A DNA stretch of 64,000 bases from Dama dama (Eukaryota; Chordata; Mammalia; Artiodactyla; Cervidae): the NCBI RefSeq assembly GCF_033118175.1, contig NC_083701.1, forward strand, positions 56,185,001 through 56,249,000, given 5' to 3'. The position numbers and the translations under genes are program-made. Below the pieces are notes generated by a model, which was not told the origin of the DNA, made no database searches, and was given only the letters and a program-made list of their open reading frames with translations. Positions 53,750-63,847 of the stretch are shown in pieces; position 1 is the first letter of the stretch; every line of letters starts with the position of its first letter.

Positions 53750-54305
53750 CAGTGGCCCCCTTACCTGCAGGTTCTGTACCACAGGTTCAACTAGCATAGA
53801 TCAAAAACATTTGGAAAAAAATTCCAGAATGTTTCAGAAACCAAAACTTGAATTTGCCAAGCACCAGCAACTATTAACACATCATTTACATTGTGTTTCC
53901 AACTATTTACACAGAATTTACATTCTTTTAGGTATTATAAGTAACATAGAGATGGTATATGCATATGGAAGGATTGCATAAAGTGAAAAATGTTAGCTGC
54001 TCAGTCATGTCTGACTCTTTGCGACCCCATGGACTGTAGCCTGCCAGGCTCTTCTGTCCAGAGTGGGTAGCCATTCCCTTCTCCAGTAGATATTCCCTAC
54101 CCAGGGATCAAATCCAGGTCTCCTGCACTGCAGGCAGATTCATTCCTACCTGAGCCACCAGGGAAGCCCAGTAAATATACGGAAGGATTGCATAGGTTAT
54201 ATGCAAATACTATGCTATTTTATACAAGGCATGTGAGCATCTGCGGAGTTTGTTAGCCTCTGGAGGTCCTGGAAACAACCCCCTTTGGATATCAAGGGAC
54301 AATTA
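53750..54305 (+). mobile_element. MER2/Tigger DNA transposon, split by a SINE
   Basis: CAGTGGCCCCCTTACCTGCA, ACAGGTTCAACTAGCATAGA, CAACTATTTACACAGAATTT, TAGGTATTATAAGTAACATA, then (after the SINE) GGTTATATGCAAATACTATG, CATGTGAGCATCTGCGGAGT, GGAGGTCCTGGAAACAACCC, GATATCAAGGGACAATT. Both ends and the internal order fit MER2. About 340 bases once the SINE and one duplicate are removed. Confidence 0.85.
53981..54176 (-). mobile_element. Bov-tA SINE in MER2, with 18-bp target-site duplication
   Basis: Reversed: AAAATGTTAGCTGCTCAGTC, CCCCATGGACTGTAGCCTGC, a deletion after TCTTCTGTCC, CTACCCAGGGATCAAATCCA, head GAGCCACCAGGGAAGCCC. ATATGGAAGGATTGCATA (53963-53980) recurs with one change at 54177-54194. 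The long duplication is easy to read because the host repeat is known. Confidence 0.95.
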
Positions 54306-56619
54306 CATTCCAAGAGCTAACTCCGCTGCTTCTCCTTTTAAACTAAGAAAACTCAGCATATTTGTTGATACCATCAACACGCATGTTTTAGAGGTGATTA
54401 ATATTGTCATGACACTTGTTACATGGCTTCTACTCTCTAGAACACATTTACTTCAACCAATAAGAATAGAAAGATGCAAAAGAGAGGTCAAATAGCGGCA
54501 TGTGAAGTGAGGATTGAAGAAGGGGCAGAAAGACAGGTAGAGTCAAGTTTAAAAGACAGATAAGTGATAGCAGGGAAATAGCCATCTTCTTCAGTGTTCA
54601 GGGTAGTACATAAAGTGGAAGAGTTATGAATTATATTGGAATGATATATGGATTATCCTGAGAGCTGGTCTAGTTAAGAAATAAGCTGACTCCTGGGGAA
54701 GAAAAACTAAGAACGTGGAATCCAATAAAAATAAAATCTGCCCAAATATTTTTATATGTTAGACTCTATAAGGGACTAAAACATAGTAAATTAATGGTTT
54801 ATCCTTTTTTTTAAAAAAAAATTTAAAATTTGTTTGATTTTATTCCCCTGTTTTTCACCTAAGTCTATCCCTAGATGTTTTAATAAAAGCACTTAATGCT
54901 TTTATTAAATGCACTTAAAAATGTTAATTGGACCAATGGGATTCATCTCTAACATAGATCTTGGCTTATATTCTGAATTATACTATAACCCCACTGCTCT
55001 TTCCTTTTCATATTTCAAGAGTGTCCCAAGTATAAGCTGAGAGCCCCAAAGGTATTCAGGAGCCTTAGTGAGTATTAATCCCACTCTATCAACATTTCTA
55101 ATCATAAGTCCTTGACATGCTTAAGCATGTACAGAAAATGTGTGATTGAGGCTCACTCTGTAAGTGAGCCCCAGAGGCTGATGTTAGTTAAATAAATATT
55201 AGGTCTGTTGGAAGGTTACCTTTCCCAGCCATAACATAGCTGCCTGCTGAGCAAAACGGTTGGAGGCTGGAAAAGTAGTGAATAAGAACATGTTCTGCAT
55301 GCTGCTATGAGATGTGAAAGTGGGAGGCTGAGAACCCGATTTGTCCTGAGAGACTCTGTAGCAAAGAAAAGGGCAAGCCACTCGGTTGGACACTTGGACT
55401 GAGATGCAACTGAATTGTTTCTGAAAGCCAAGCCCACAGGGAGAACATACCAAGAGGGAAAAATGAGATCATACTGTCCAGTCATTGACTGAAAACTCAG
55501 GCTACGATCTTCGGTCTGTCACTGTATCAGAAAACACAGAATTTCACTAATAGCATTCAATAATGGGATCTGGGAAGCCACTCAAGTAGGGTGGGAAAGG
55601 TAATGGGATGGGGGATGGTATATTTCATGTTGAATCAGTACACAGGGCCCTGGAAGAAAGCAAAATCACACTGGCTGTCAACCAACAGTACAGCATCTTG
55701 TTGATGTGGACTGGCCACTACTCACCAGAAGGAAGTTTTCCTTGGAAGATGAAAATTAGGAATGCAGAAGAGTTAAGGTCATAAAGGGGACAAAATCAAT
55801 TTGACTCAAAGCAAGATAAAGGTTGAGCTCAAGGCTGAGCTCAACCTGTCCTAAGATAGCATTTCTGAACAGCCTTTGAAACAGATAATATCCTCTGAAA
55901 TTTTACTCTTCAGTCTCCTTCCCTAAGAACTAATCTTGACATTAGAGACATTTAGATAATGTTGGAAGTTTAGGGTGGATCTTTCCACATGAAATGTTGC
56001 TTTAACCTTGTATCATCATTGCTTCAAAAAGACAAGCAAGATTATTCATAGCTTCAAACTTCTGTTACTATTTCTCTCTCACTTAATGAAAAACAACTCA
56101 TGAGGTTTATTTAACTTAATTTACAGACTGCCATTGTTTATCTTCCAGGGAAGATCAAAATCTCTCCTTTATTCCTATGTGTTTGAAGCCAGCTCATCAT
56201 AACCAACAAAATTTGCAGCTATGTACCCAAATCCTCTAAGTCTTTTCTGATAATATTACTGCTTTCCTCAGATTACTGTTTTAAAACATATGTATAGACC
56301 CCATTTCATTTCTATCTCCCTTTCCTGTCTCAATAAGAGTATTGCAACAGCTCCATTAAGTTATTCATTCATATTTTCAAATATCAGACTCCTGGAATAG
56401 CTTTGCAAGTTGGAACTTTACAGAACAGAGATAGGTAAATTGACATTTTTAGAGCTTAAGATGAAGATGTAGCAAAACAAATTGCAACAAAGAGAAGACA
56501 TATATCAAGATTCTTTTTAAGGTGGTTATAGATCATATCAACCACTGAAACTCCACTAGCATTGAAATGACTTATTAAACAACTTTATCCATGGGTAACA
56601 CTCAAACTCTTGAACCACT
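54306..56619. other. Long unique stretch (2.3 kb)
   Basis: No repeat or gene recognised. Holds the hairpin at 54879-54909. Minus frames near 55199-55485 overlap each other in two phases and lack family resemblance. Confidence 0.4.
54879..54909. other. Perfect 13-bp inverted repeat with AATAAA on both strands
   Basis: TTTAATAAAAGCA, spacer CTTAA, TGCTTTTATTAAA. Both strands therefore read AATAAA within the stem. TGCACTTAAAA follows. Chance origin in AT-rich DNA is likely. Confidence 0.7.
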
Positions 56620-56692
56620 CAGACAGCCTGTTCAGTTCAGTCACTCAGTTGTATCTGACTCTTTGTGACCCCATGGACTCCAGCACACCACG

Positions 56693-56708
56693 CCCCCCCC
56701 CCCCCCCC
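56693..56708 (+). repeat. C16 homopolymer inside BovB
   Basis: Sixteen C in a row, then G and five more C. It replaces the GCCAGGCCTCCCTGTCC region of the BovB 3' end. The minus strand, which is BovB sense, is G-rich here. Confidence 0.95.
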
Positions 56709-57262
56709 GCCCCCGTCCATCACCAAATCCCGGAGTTTACTCAAACTCATGTCCATTGAGTTGTTGAGGCCATCCAACCATCTCATCCTCTGTCTTACCT
56801 TCTCCTCCTGCCTTCAGTCTTTCCCATCATCAGGATATTTTCAGATGAGTCAGTTCTTCACATCAGGTGGCCAAAGTATTGGAGTTTCCGCCTCAGCATC
56901 AGTCTTTCCAATAAATATTCAGGACTGATCTCCTTTAGGATGGACTGGTTGGATCTCCTTACTATCCAAGGGACTGTCAGTCCACCACAGTTCAAAAGCA
57001 CCAATTCTTTGGTGCTCAGCTTTCTTTATAGTCCAACTCTCACATCCATACATGATTACTGGAAAAACCATAGCTTTGACTAGATGGACCTTTGTTGGCA
57101 AAGTGATGTCTCTGCTTTTTAATATGCTGTCTAGTTGGTCATAGCTTTTCTTCCAAGGAGCAAGTGTCCTTTAATTGCATGGCTATAGTAACCATCTGCA
57201 GTGATTTTGGAGCCCCCCCAAAATAAAGTCTGTCATTGTTTCCACTGTTTCCCCATCTACTA

Positions 57263-58565
57263 TCATGAAGTGATGGGACCACATGTCATGATCTTCATTT
57301 TCTGAATGTTGAGTTTTAAGCCAGGTTTTTCACTCTGCTCTTTTACTTTTATCAAGAGGTTCTTTAGTTCTTCTTCGCTTTCTGCCATAAGGGTGGTGTC
57401 ATCTGCGTATCTGAGGTTATTGATATTTCTCCCAGCAATCTTGATTCCACCTTGTGCTTCATCCAGCCCAGCATTTCTCATGATGTACTCTGCATATAAC
57501 TTAGATAAGCAGGGTGAAAATATACAGCCTTGATGTATTCCTTTCCCAATTTGGAACCAGTCTGTTGTTTCATGTTCAGTTCTAACTGTTGCTTCCTGAT
57601 CTGCATACAGATTTCTCAGGAGGCAGGTCAAGTGGTCTGGTATTCCCATCTCTTGAAAAGAGTTTCCACAGTTTGCTGTGATCCACACAGTCAAAGGCTT
57701 TGGCGTAGTCAATAAAGCAGAAATAGATGTTTTTTTGGAACTCTCTTTCTTTTTCAATGATCCAACAGATGCTGGCAATTTGATCTCTGGTTCCTCTGCC
57801 TTTTCTAAATCCAGCTTGAACATCTGGAAGTTCACAGTTCACATACTGTTGAAGCCTAGCTTGGAAAATTTTGAGCATTACTTTGCTAGCGTGTGAGATG
57901 AGTTCAGTTGTGAGGTAGTTTGAGCATTCTTTGGCATTGCCTTTCTTTGGGATTGGAATGAAAACTGACCTTTTCCAGTCCTGTGGCCACTGCTGAGTTT
58001 TCCAAATTTGCTGGCACATTGAGTGCAGCACTTTCACAGCATCATCTTTCAGGATTTGAAATAGCTCAGCTGGAATTCCATCACCTCCACTAGCTTTGTT
58101 CATAGTGATCCTAAGGCCCACTTGACTTCACATTCCAGGATGTCTGGCTCTAGGTGAGTGATCACACCATCATGGTTATCTGGGTCATGAAGATCTTTTT
58201 TGTATAGTTCTTCTGTATATTCTTGCCACCTCTTCTTAATATCTTCTGCTTCTGTTAGGTCCATACCATTTCTGTCCTTTATTGAGCCTATTTTTGCATG
58301 AAATGTTCCCTTGGTATCTCTAATTTTCTTGAAGAGATCTCTAGTCTTTCCCATTCTGTTGTTTTCATCTATTCCTTTGCATTGATCACTGAAGAAGGCT
58401 TTCTAATCTCTCCTTGCTATTCTTTGGAACTCTGCATTCAGAAGGGTGTATCTTTCCTTTTCTCCTTTGCCTTTCCCTTCTCTTCTTTTCACAGCTATTT
58501 GTAAGGTCTTCTCAGACAACCATTTTGCCTTTTTGCATTTCTTTTCCTTGGGGATGGTCTTGATC
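57263..58565 (-). pseudogene. BovB reverse transcriptase, best-preserved copy, frameshifted
   Basis: Three consecutive open segments on the minus strand. 58354-58100 holds KKRWQEYTEELYKKDLHDP and ILECEVKWAL. 58121-57582 (179 codons) holds the fingers and motif A: DGIPAELFQILKDDA, QAGFRKGRGTRDQI (about residues 102-115) and FIDYAKAFDCVDH (136-148). 57835-57263 (190 codons) holds GIPDHLTCLLRNLY and the catalytic YADD at residues 143-146 (57409-57398). A frameshift near 57655-57665 separates motif A from the YADD box, and a small lesion at about 58100-58121 separates the first two. The partial 91-codon frame 58678-58403 adds the upstream linker. No activity expected. Confidence 0.92.
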
Positions 58566-58595
58566 CCTGCCTCCTGTACAATGTCAGAGAGCCTG

Positions 58596-59171
58596 AGTAC
58601 TGAATTAAACCTGAGTATTGAGAGTCTTAACCCTTTGGCTGCTGGATTGTGTGTGGGTGGGGGGGTGGTCAGTGTCAAGAGGTCCCTGAGTCAGAGCACA
58701 GCTGCTATTTATACGAGTATTTCAACATTCTAGCAACTGTATTAGTTGTGTCTGTGTACACCTGCATCATATTATTTCTGTTTATAGCCCAGGCTGCTCC
58801 AAGTTATTACAAAAGATACAACAGAAAACGTGATATGGTCCAGATTTTGTATCTCTGCTGTATTCTTATGCAATTGTGTGATTAATCTCAATGTCTTAGC
58901 TTTCGTGTGTAAGATTGTTGGAAACACAGGGATTGTGAAAACATTCCAGAGGAAGATCTGTCACCAAAAATCTCACTACTGTCCATCATTGTTTGTCTTT
59001 GAAACAGTCTCAAAGAATATTTGTCCTGTCCCTTCCTAACATGGTCATTAAAAAAGCATACATACTATTTTAGCTGGGTTGAGATTTAAAAGAAGGTATA
59101 AGTATAGTCATCATCATTAGTGCATTGTGTTGATGTTAGATATTTTCAGCACCTAATAATGTTCTAAAGCA
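58596..59171. other. Unique sequence with a short G-rich run
   Basis: TGTGTGGGTGGGGGGGTGGT lies near 58650. Overlapping short plus frames (58446-58733, 58649-58885, 58830-59039) have no family resemblance. Confidence 0.4.
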
Positions 59172-59350
59172 GTGATTCCCAACCTTTTTGGCACCAGGAA
59201 CAGATTTAATGGAAGACAATTTTCCACTGGGGTTGGAGTTAGTTTGGAGATGTTTCAAGTGCCTTACCTTTATCATACATTTTACTTCTCTTATTATTAA
59301 GCTCCACCTCATATCATCAGGCATTAGATTCCAGAGGTCAGGGACCTCTT
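59172..59350 (+). mobile_element. hAT-Tip100 transposon fragment (Zaphod-like)
   Basis: CAGTGATTCCCAACCTTTTT, GGCACCAGGAACAGATTTAA, TGGAAGACAATTTTCCACTG, then ATCATCAGGCATTAGATTCC. The terminal CAGTGGTCCCCAACCTTTTTGG-like start is diagnostic. Only one end and a little interior remain. Family name from memory. Confidence 0.65.
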
Positions 59351-59541
59351 TTCTAAAGGGAAGTTCATGTTCCCTCTTTTTTCACCATCTATAAATCAAA
59401 TATTCTTGATTGGGTAAAAAATATATTCTTCTCATATTTTTTACCACAACAAGAAAAAATAATGATGTTGGCATCTTAGGGTTGATTAGAGTATATTACA
59501 AATCCAGGGACATCTAATACAAGAACATAAATAAGTATGTA
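59351..59541. other. Short unique stretch
   Basis: AT-rich, nothing recognised. Confidence 0.35.
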
Positions 59542-59553
59542 TATGTATGCAGA

Positions 59554-59763
59554 CTTCTTGTTGTTGTTTAGTTGCTAAGTCGTGTCTGACTCTTTGCGAC
59601 CCCCATGGACCATAGCCCACCAGGTTCCTCTGTCCATGGGATTTCCCAGGCAAGAATACTGGAGTGGGTTGCTATTTCCTTCTCCAGGGGATCTTCCCAG
59701 GAAGATCCTGCATCTCCTGCATTGGCAGGCAGATTCTTTACCACTGAGCCGCCAGGGAAGCCT
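59554..59763 (-). mobile_element. Bov-tA2 SINE with exact 12-bp target-site duplication
   Basis: Reversed: TTGTTGTTTAGTTGCTAAGT, CCCATGGACCATAGCCCACC, TTCCCAGGCAAGAATACTGG, GCATTGGCAGGCAGATTCTT, GCCGCCAGGGAAGCC. TATGTATGCAGA (59542-59553) recurs exactly at 59764-59775. Confidence 0.96.
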
Positions 59764-59837
59764 TATGTATGCAGATACCTATCTTCTAATTGAGACATGA
59801 CTTGTAAACATCAAGACTCGCAGAGTAAGTTGATTAA

Positions 59838-59890
59838 CAAATATATATGTATAACATATATATGTGTGTGAGTGTGTGTGTGTATATATC
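59838..59890 (+). repeat. (TA)n(TG)n(TA)n microsatellite
   Basis: AAATATATATGTATAACATA, TATATGTGTGTGAGTGTGTG, TGTGTATATATC. Compound and imperfect. Confidence 0.85.
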
Positions 59891-60779
59891 TCCTGTATAT
59901 CCTCTACTTTACTATCATGAAATCTGATGACACATACTATTTTCACAACTCATTCTATTTCCTCAGCAGCTGACTTGAAAACAGCTTATTTGCATTAGCC
60001 ACAAAACCCAAACCCTTAGTTGATAAAGGAATGAAAAGTAAAACATGTACCAAGGGAGATAAACCTGTTTCTTTATCTCATCCCTCAGTGGCTTGAAAAT
60101 GTTTCTGAGGGAAGAAAAGGTTGTAGGAATTTGGTTGCACGTGGTAGAGGATGATTTATGAAAGTTCAATTACAGCCTGACCCCATCTGTGGTGTTTGCC
60201 AAAAACCAACTGTGAGTGTCTTTGGTAAAGTAGGACCAAAAAAAAAAAAAACAAAAAACAGCCCTGAATGCATATTGAGCTTCAAAACAAAGAGCAATAT
60301 AACAGGAGGCTGCCAGATACAAGTCTCCTGAAAGGCCATTATAATTAAAAATATCTGAATAGTATTTCAAATACAATATACAAGGTCATTCCAATAAGAA
60401 GGTAACCCAGGCATTGTCAGAAAATGACAAGAATACTCAGGAAGCAAGTGCTTGGAAATAACACTGCACATGAAGTTTCACGGGGTGGTTTTAAAAACTG
60501 TGTCAGAAGAAAGGGTATAATTCATCTCCCATTCTAGTTGTATTGTCATGACAGGAGGTAGGCTGTCACTCAAAGGCTCAGAGACCTGCTATTGCTTCTG
60601 CATTGTTTATACCTGCAAGAGATGGTGTGTAATCTAAGTAACATTTTGCAAGTCCCCAAACAAAGTTTCAGAAAGGGAAAACTAGACTATTTACTGATTG
60701 GTAGGTTAGGAAAGGCAGAAGAAAGAAGCAAGTGCCGAGATGTGTGCTGGGAAATGTCTGTTTAATACAGTCCATCTTT
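59891..60779. other. Unique sequence
   Basis: No repeat or gene recognised. An A-run lies at 60238-60252. Confidence 0.4.
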
Positions 60780-61128
60780 AAACTGTGGTGCTAGAGAAGA
60801 CTCTTGAGAGCCCCTTGGATAGCAAGGAGATCCAACCAGTCAATCTTAAAGGAAATCAGTCCTGAACGTGCATTGGAAGGACTGATGCTGAAGCTGAAAC
60901 TCCAATACTTTGGCCACCTGATGCAAAGAGCTGATTCATTGGAAAAGACCCTGATGCTGGAAAAGATTGAAGGCAGGAGGTGAAGGGGGTGATAGAGCAT
61001 GATATTGTTGGATGGCATCAGCAACTCAATGGACATGAGTTGGAGCAAACTCTGGGAGATGGTGAAGGACAGAGAAGCCTGGTGTGCTGCAGTCCATGGG
61101 GTTGCAAAGAGCCGGAGATGACTTAGGA
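60780..61128 (+). mobile_element. BovB LINE, 3' 0.35 kb
   Basis: AACTGTGGTGCTAGAGAAGA, GAGATCCAACCAGTCAATCT, GCTGAAGCTGAAACTCCAAT, GGGGTTGCAAAGAGCCGGAG, ACTTAGGAACTGA. Somewhat more diverged tail than the other copies. Confidence 0.92.
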
Positions 61129-61189
61129 ACTGACCAAAATCAATCTTCTACCTGAACCTGTCTTGAGCCACCTAGCAAACAGTTTATGA

Positions 61190-61325
61190 TGTTTTGAGTA
61201 TCGGGGCTTGAATCAAGATGCCAGATTTCAATTCTAGCACCATGTATTTCCTCCACAACAAGGACAATCATTTCCTCCAGAGCTCCACCTACCTGTCTGT
61301 AAAATGAAGATAACATACATGTTTT
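61190..61325 (+). mobile_element. MIR SINE, degenerate
   Basis: GGGGCTTGAATCAAGATGCC, TCAATTCTAGCACCATGTAT, CTACCTGTCTGTAAAATGAA, GATAACATAC. Head and core blocks in order with weak middle. Confidence 0.6.
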
Positions 61326-61483
61326 TCCACTGTGAGTTGTAACCAAGTGATTATCTTAGGTGAATAAACCTAACACAAGAAGCAATATAGATTTCAGACA
61401 CACAGGTGTTGAACACTCCTTGGTGTTTTGAAAGAAAAGATACTCACTTTGAAGAAATGATGTACAAGGATTTAAAACATCTT

Positions 61484-61729
61484 GCTGCTGCTGCTAAGTC
61501 ACTTCAGTCGTGCCTGACTCTGTGCGACCCCACAGATGGCAGCCCACCAGGCTCCCCCGTCCCTGGGATTCTCCAGGCGAGAACACTGGAGTGGATTGCC
61601 ATTTCCTTCTCCAATGCGTGAAAGTGAAAAGTGAAAGTGAAGTCGCTCAGTGGTGTCTGACTCTTAGTGACCCCATGAACTGTAGCCCACCAGGCTCCTC
61701 CGTCCATGGGATTCTCCAGGCAAGAGTGG
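61484..61729 (-). mobile_element. Bov-A2 SINE (dimer), slightly truncated
   Basis: GCTGCTGCTGCTAAGTCACT, CCCACAGATGGCAGCCCACC, CTTCTCCAATGCGTGAAAGT, GAAAAGTGAAAGTGAAGTCG, then the second monomer to ATTCTCCAGGCAAGAGT. ACATCTT at about 61478-61484 and 61730-61736 is a plausible short target-site duplication. Confidence 0.93.
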
Positions 61730-61736
61730 ACATCTT

Positions 61737-62339
61737 ACTTAACTACAAATAATATTCCATGGACTTTGGAGAAGGTAAGTCATTCTCACCAGAAGCATAA
61801 GAAAGGCTAAATGAAAGTTTCTTTTTTGGTAGTCTCTCCCTGACAGGAAGCTGTTATCTCTCTTCTTCAAATGCTGCTTAGACCCCTGCAACTTAAATTT
61901 AGCTCTCTGGCAGCCTCTCCTTCCTCCTATGGGCTACAAGTGGTGTTAAATGACAGAAAGACGTTAAACAAGATACTTCCCTACACAGCTGCCTTGCCTC
62001 TTTGAGTCAGCTCAGTTCTTTATTTAAACAAAAAGAAAGAAATCTGAAGATAAGCCTGTCAGAGTGTTCTGAAATTAACATAACTCAGACCTCCTGCCAG
62101 TGTCCTACTTAAAATAGTGAGTTGCCAGCTCGCTGCAAGACTTTGCAAGCAAAGCCCATGTCTTGAAGTTGGAGCAAGTCTGCAGCGCTTCCCTGGGCAC
62201 TGGGAGAATTCAGAAAGCGATAAAGGAGAGAGCAACGCCTCCTTGTAAAACTACACATTGAAAAGCTGACGTCCTCCCGGCCCTTCCTGTCACAGATGCT
62301 AACCACAGGGAAATCATCTCTTTATTTACTGAGCCAGGC
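61737..62339. other. Unique sequence
   Basis: No repeat or gene recognised. Part 62100-62300 is GC-richer. The 65-codon minus frame there is unrecognised. Confidence 0.4.
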
Positions 62340-62515
62340 TAATAGCTTTACCATCCATGCCCCATTTACTCTTTATAACAATCCTGTCAAAAGCATATTT
62401 ACACTTCCTGTTTGGATAGAGAATTCCAGTAGAGGCAAGTTAGTAACATGACCAAAGGTCATACAGGTAGCTGGTAACTGGGGTTTCATCTGATCCAAAG
62501 TCAGCCTATATAATA
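62340..62515 (-). mobile_element. MIR SINE, reversed, degenerate
   Basis: TTTATAACAATCCTGTCAAA, TGACCAAAGGTCATACAGGT, AGCTGGTAACTGGGGTTTCA, TCTGATCCAAAGTCAGC. Order fits the reversed MIR core and head. Confidence 0.65.
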
Positions 62516-62582
62516 CAAACAGAGAGGACTAAAAGACAATAGGATGCGGAAGGAAGATAGGAACACACTCTGCAAGAAGACT

Positions 62583-63275
62583 CTGGTGGACTGAATGGTG
62601 GCCATCCAGAAGATACGTAAACATCCTAACCCCTGGAATCTGTGAATACGATGTTATTCAGAAGGGTCTTTGCAGATGTAAGGAATTTGAGGAACTTGAG
62701 ATCATCCTGGACCACTGCGTGCGCATGCACACACACACACTCAATTGCGTCCGATCTTTGTGATCCCATGGACTGCAGCCTGCGAGGCTCCTCTGTCCAT
62801 CGGATTCTCCAGGCAAGAATACTGGAGTGGGTTGCCATTTCCTACCCCAGGGGAATCTTCCTGATCAGGGATCGAATCCATGTCTCTTGTGTCTCCTGCC
62901 CTGGCAGACAGATTCTTCACCACTGTGCCACTTGGGTCATCTGGGTGCGACATAAATCCAATGACAAGTCTCCTTATAAAAGAGAAAGGCAGAAGGTGAT
63001 CTGACACAGAAAGAAGAGGAAAAGACATGGACACAAAGAAAAGGACCTTGCAAAGACAGAGGCAGAGACCAGAGGGGTAATGTCACAAGCCAGAGGAGCT
63101 CGGAGCAGCCAGGAGGCAGACAAGGTGAGGAAGGACCTTCTGCAAACTTCAGGGGGAGCACAGCCAGGCCGACAGCCTGATTTCTGACTCTGGACACCAG
63201 AGTTGTGAAACAGTGAGTTTCTGTTTTAAATTACCAGGTTTGTGTCAATTTATGACAGCAGCTCTAGCAAAACAA
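62583..63275 (+). mobile_element. MaLR solo LTR, MLT1-type, split by a SINE
   Basis: Left part TGGTGGACTGAATGGTGGCC, CTAACCCCTGGAATCTGTGA, GGGTCTTTGCAGATGTAAGG, CTTGAGATCATCCTGGACCA. Right part AAATCCAATGACAAGTCTCC, TTATAAAAGAGAAAGGCAGA, CACCAGAGTTGTGAAACAGT, AGCAAAACAATACAGAATT. Complete once the SINE is removed. Confidence 0.8.
62728..62934 (-). mobile_element. Bov-tA SINE inserted in MLT1
   Basis: A CA run (ACACACACACACTC) at the tail, GTCCGATCTTTGTGATCCCA, TGGACTGCAGCCTGCGAGGC, ATTCTCCAGGCAAGAATACT, GATCGAATCCATGTCTCTTG, reversed head CACTGTGCCACTTGGG. Oriented opposite to the LTR. Confidence 0.92.
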
Positions 63276-63354
63276 TACAGAATTAGACAAAAAATCCTTA
63301 GGTTAACACTTTTGGAGGCCCCTATAATTATCATGACTAGATTATAAGAGACAC
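63276..63354. other. Short unique spacer
   Basis: Nothing recognised. Confidence 0.3.
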
Positions 63355-63425
63355 CACCTTGCTTCTCTTTGTATCTCTTACATTCATGATACTCACCTGT
63401 AGCTCAGTGAATATTTGTTGTGTTG
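63355..63425 (+). mobile_element. L2-like 3' end, weak
   Basis: TTTGTATCTCTTACATTCAT, ACCTGTAGCTCAGTGAATAT, TTGTTGTGTTG recalls the L2 terminus. Short and diverged. Confidence 0.4.
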
Positions 63426-63617
63426 GCCCATGGAAGCAGCTGAAAGTGTGGCAAGTGGGAGCCAGCAGCGTCTCCAAGCCTGGCATCATCTGAGGGCAGG
63501 CAGAGGAGACTGTGGCAAGTCAGCCCCTTCCAAAGGGCAGATCAGATTGAAATCAGCCAGGTGGCTCTTTGAGATTGAGAGAAAGGATCAGGAACCCTGT
63601 CCTCATTTTGGGAGATA
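63426..63617. other. Unique sequence
   Basis: A 67-codon plus frame (63415-63618) is unrecognised. Nothing else seen. Confidence 0.35.
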
Positions 63618-63627
63618 GAGAGGAGGC

Positions 63628-63837
63628 TCTTCCCAAATGACTCAGAGTGGTAAAGAATCCATCTGCCAGTACAGAAGATGCAGGGGACACAGGTTCGATC
63701 CCTGGGTTGGGAAGATCCCTGGAGGAAGAAATGGCAACCCACTCCAGTAGTCTTTCCTGGAAAATCCGATGGACAGAGGAGCCTGGTGGGCTACAGCATG
63801 AGTCACTAAGAGTCAGACACAGCGAGCACACACGGCT
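63628..63837 (+). mobile_element. Bov-tA2 SINE with exact 10-bp target-site duplication
   Basis: Head variant TCTTCCCAAATGACTCAGAG, GGTTCGATCCCTGGGTTGGG, GCAACCCACTCCAGTAGTCT, tail TAAGAGTCAGACACAGCGAG, CACACAC. GAGAGGAGGC at 63618-63627 recurs at 63838-63847. Confidence 0.94.
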
Positions 63838-63847
63838 GAGAGGAGGC

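Larger units (their letters stand above)
56631..58584 (-). mobile_element. BovB LINE, about 1.95 kb, reversed
   Basis: 3' end TTCAGTTCAGTCACTCAGTT at the left, whole RT domain, and truncated 5' edge in CTCCTGTACAATGTCA. CAGACAGCCTG (56620-56630) recurs as CAGAGAGCCTG (58585-58595), a target-site duplication with one change. A C-tract has expanded near the 3' end. Confidence 0.95.
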
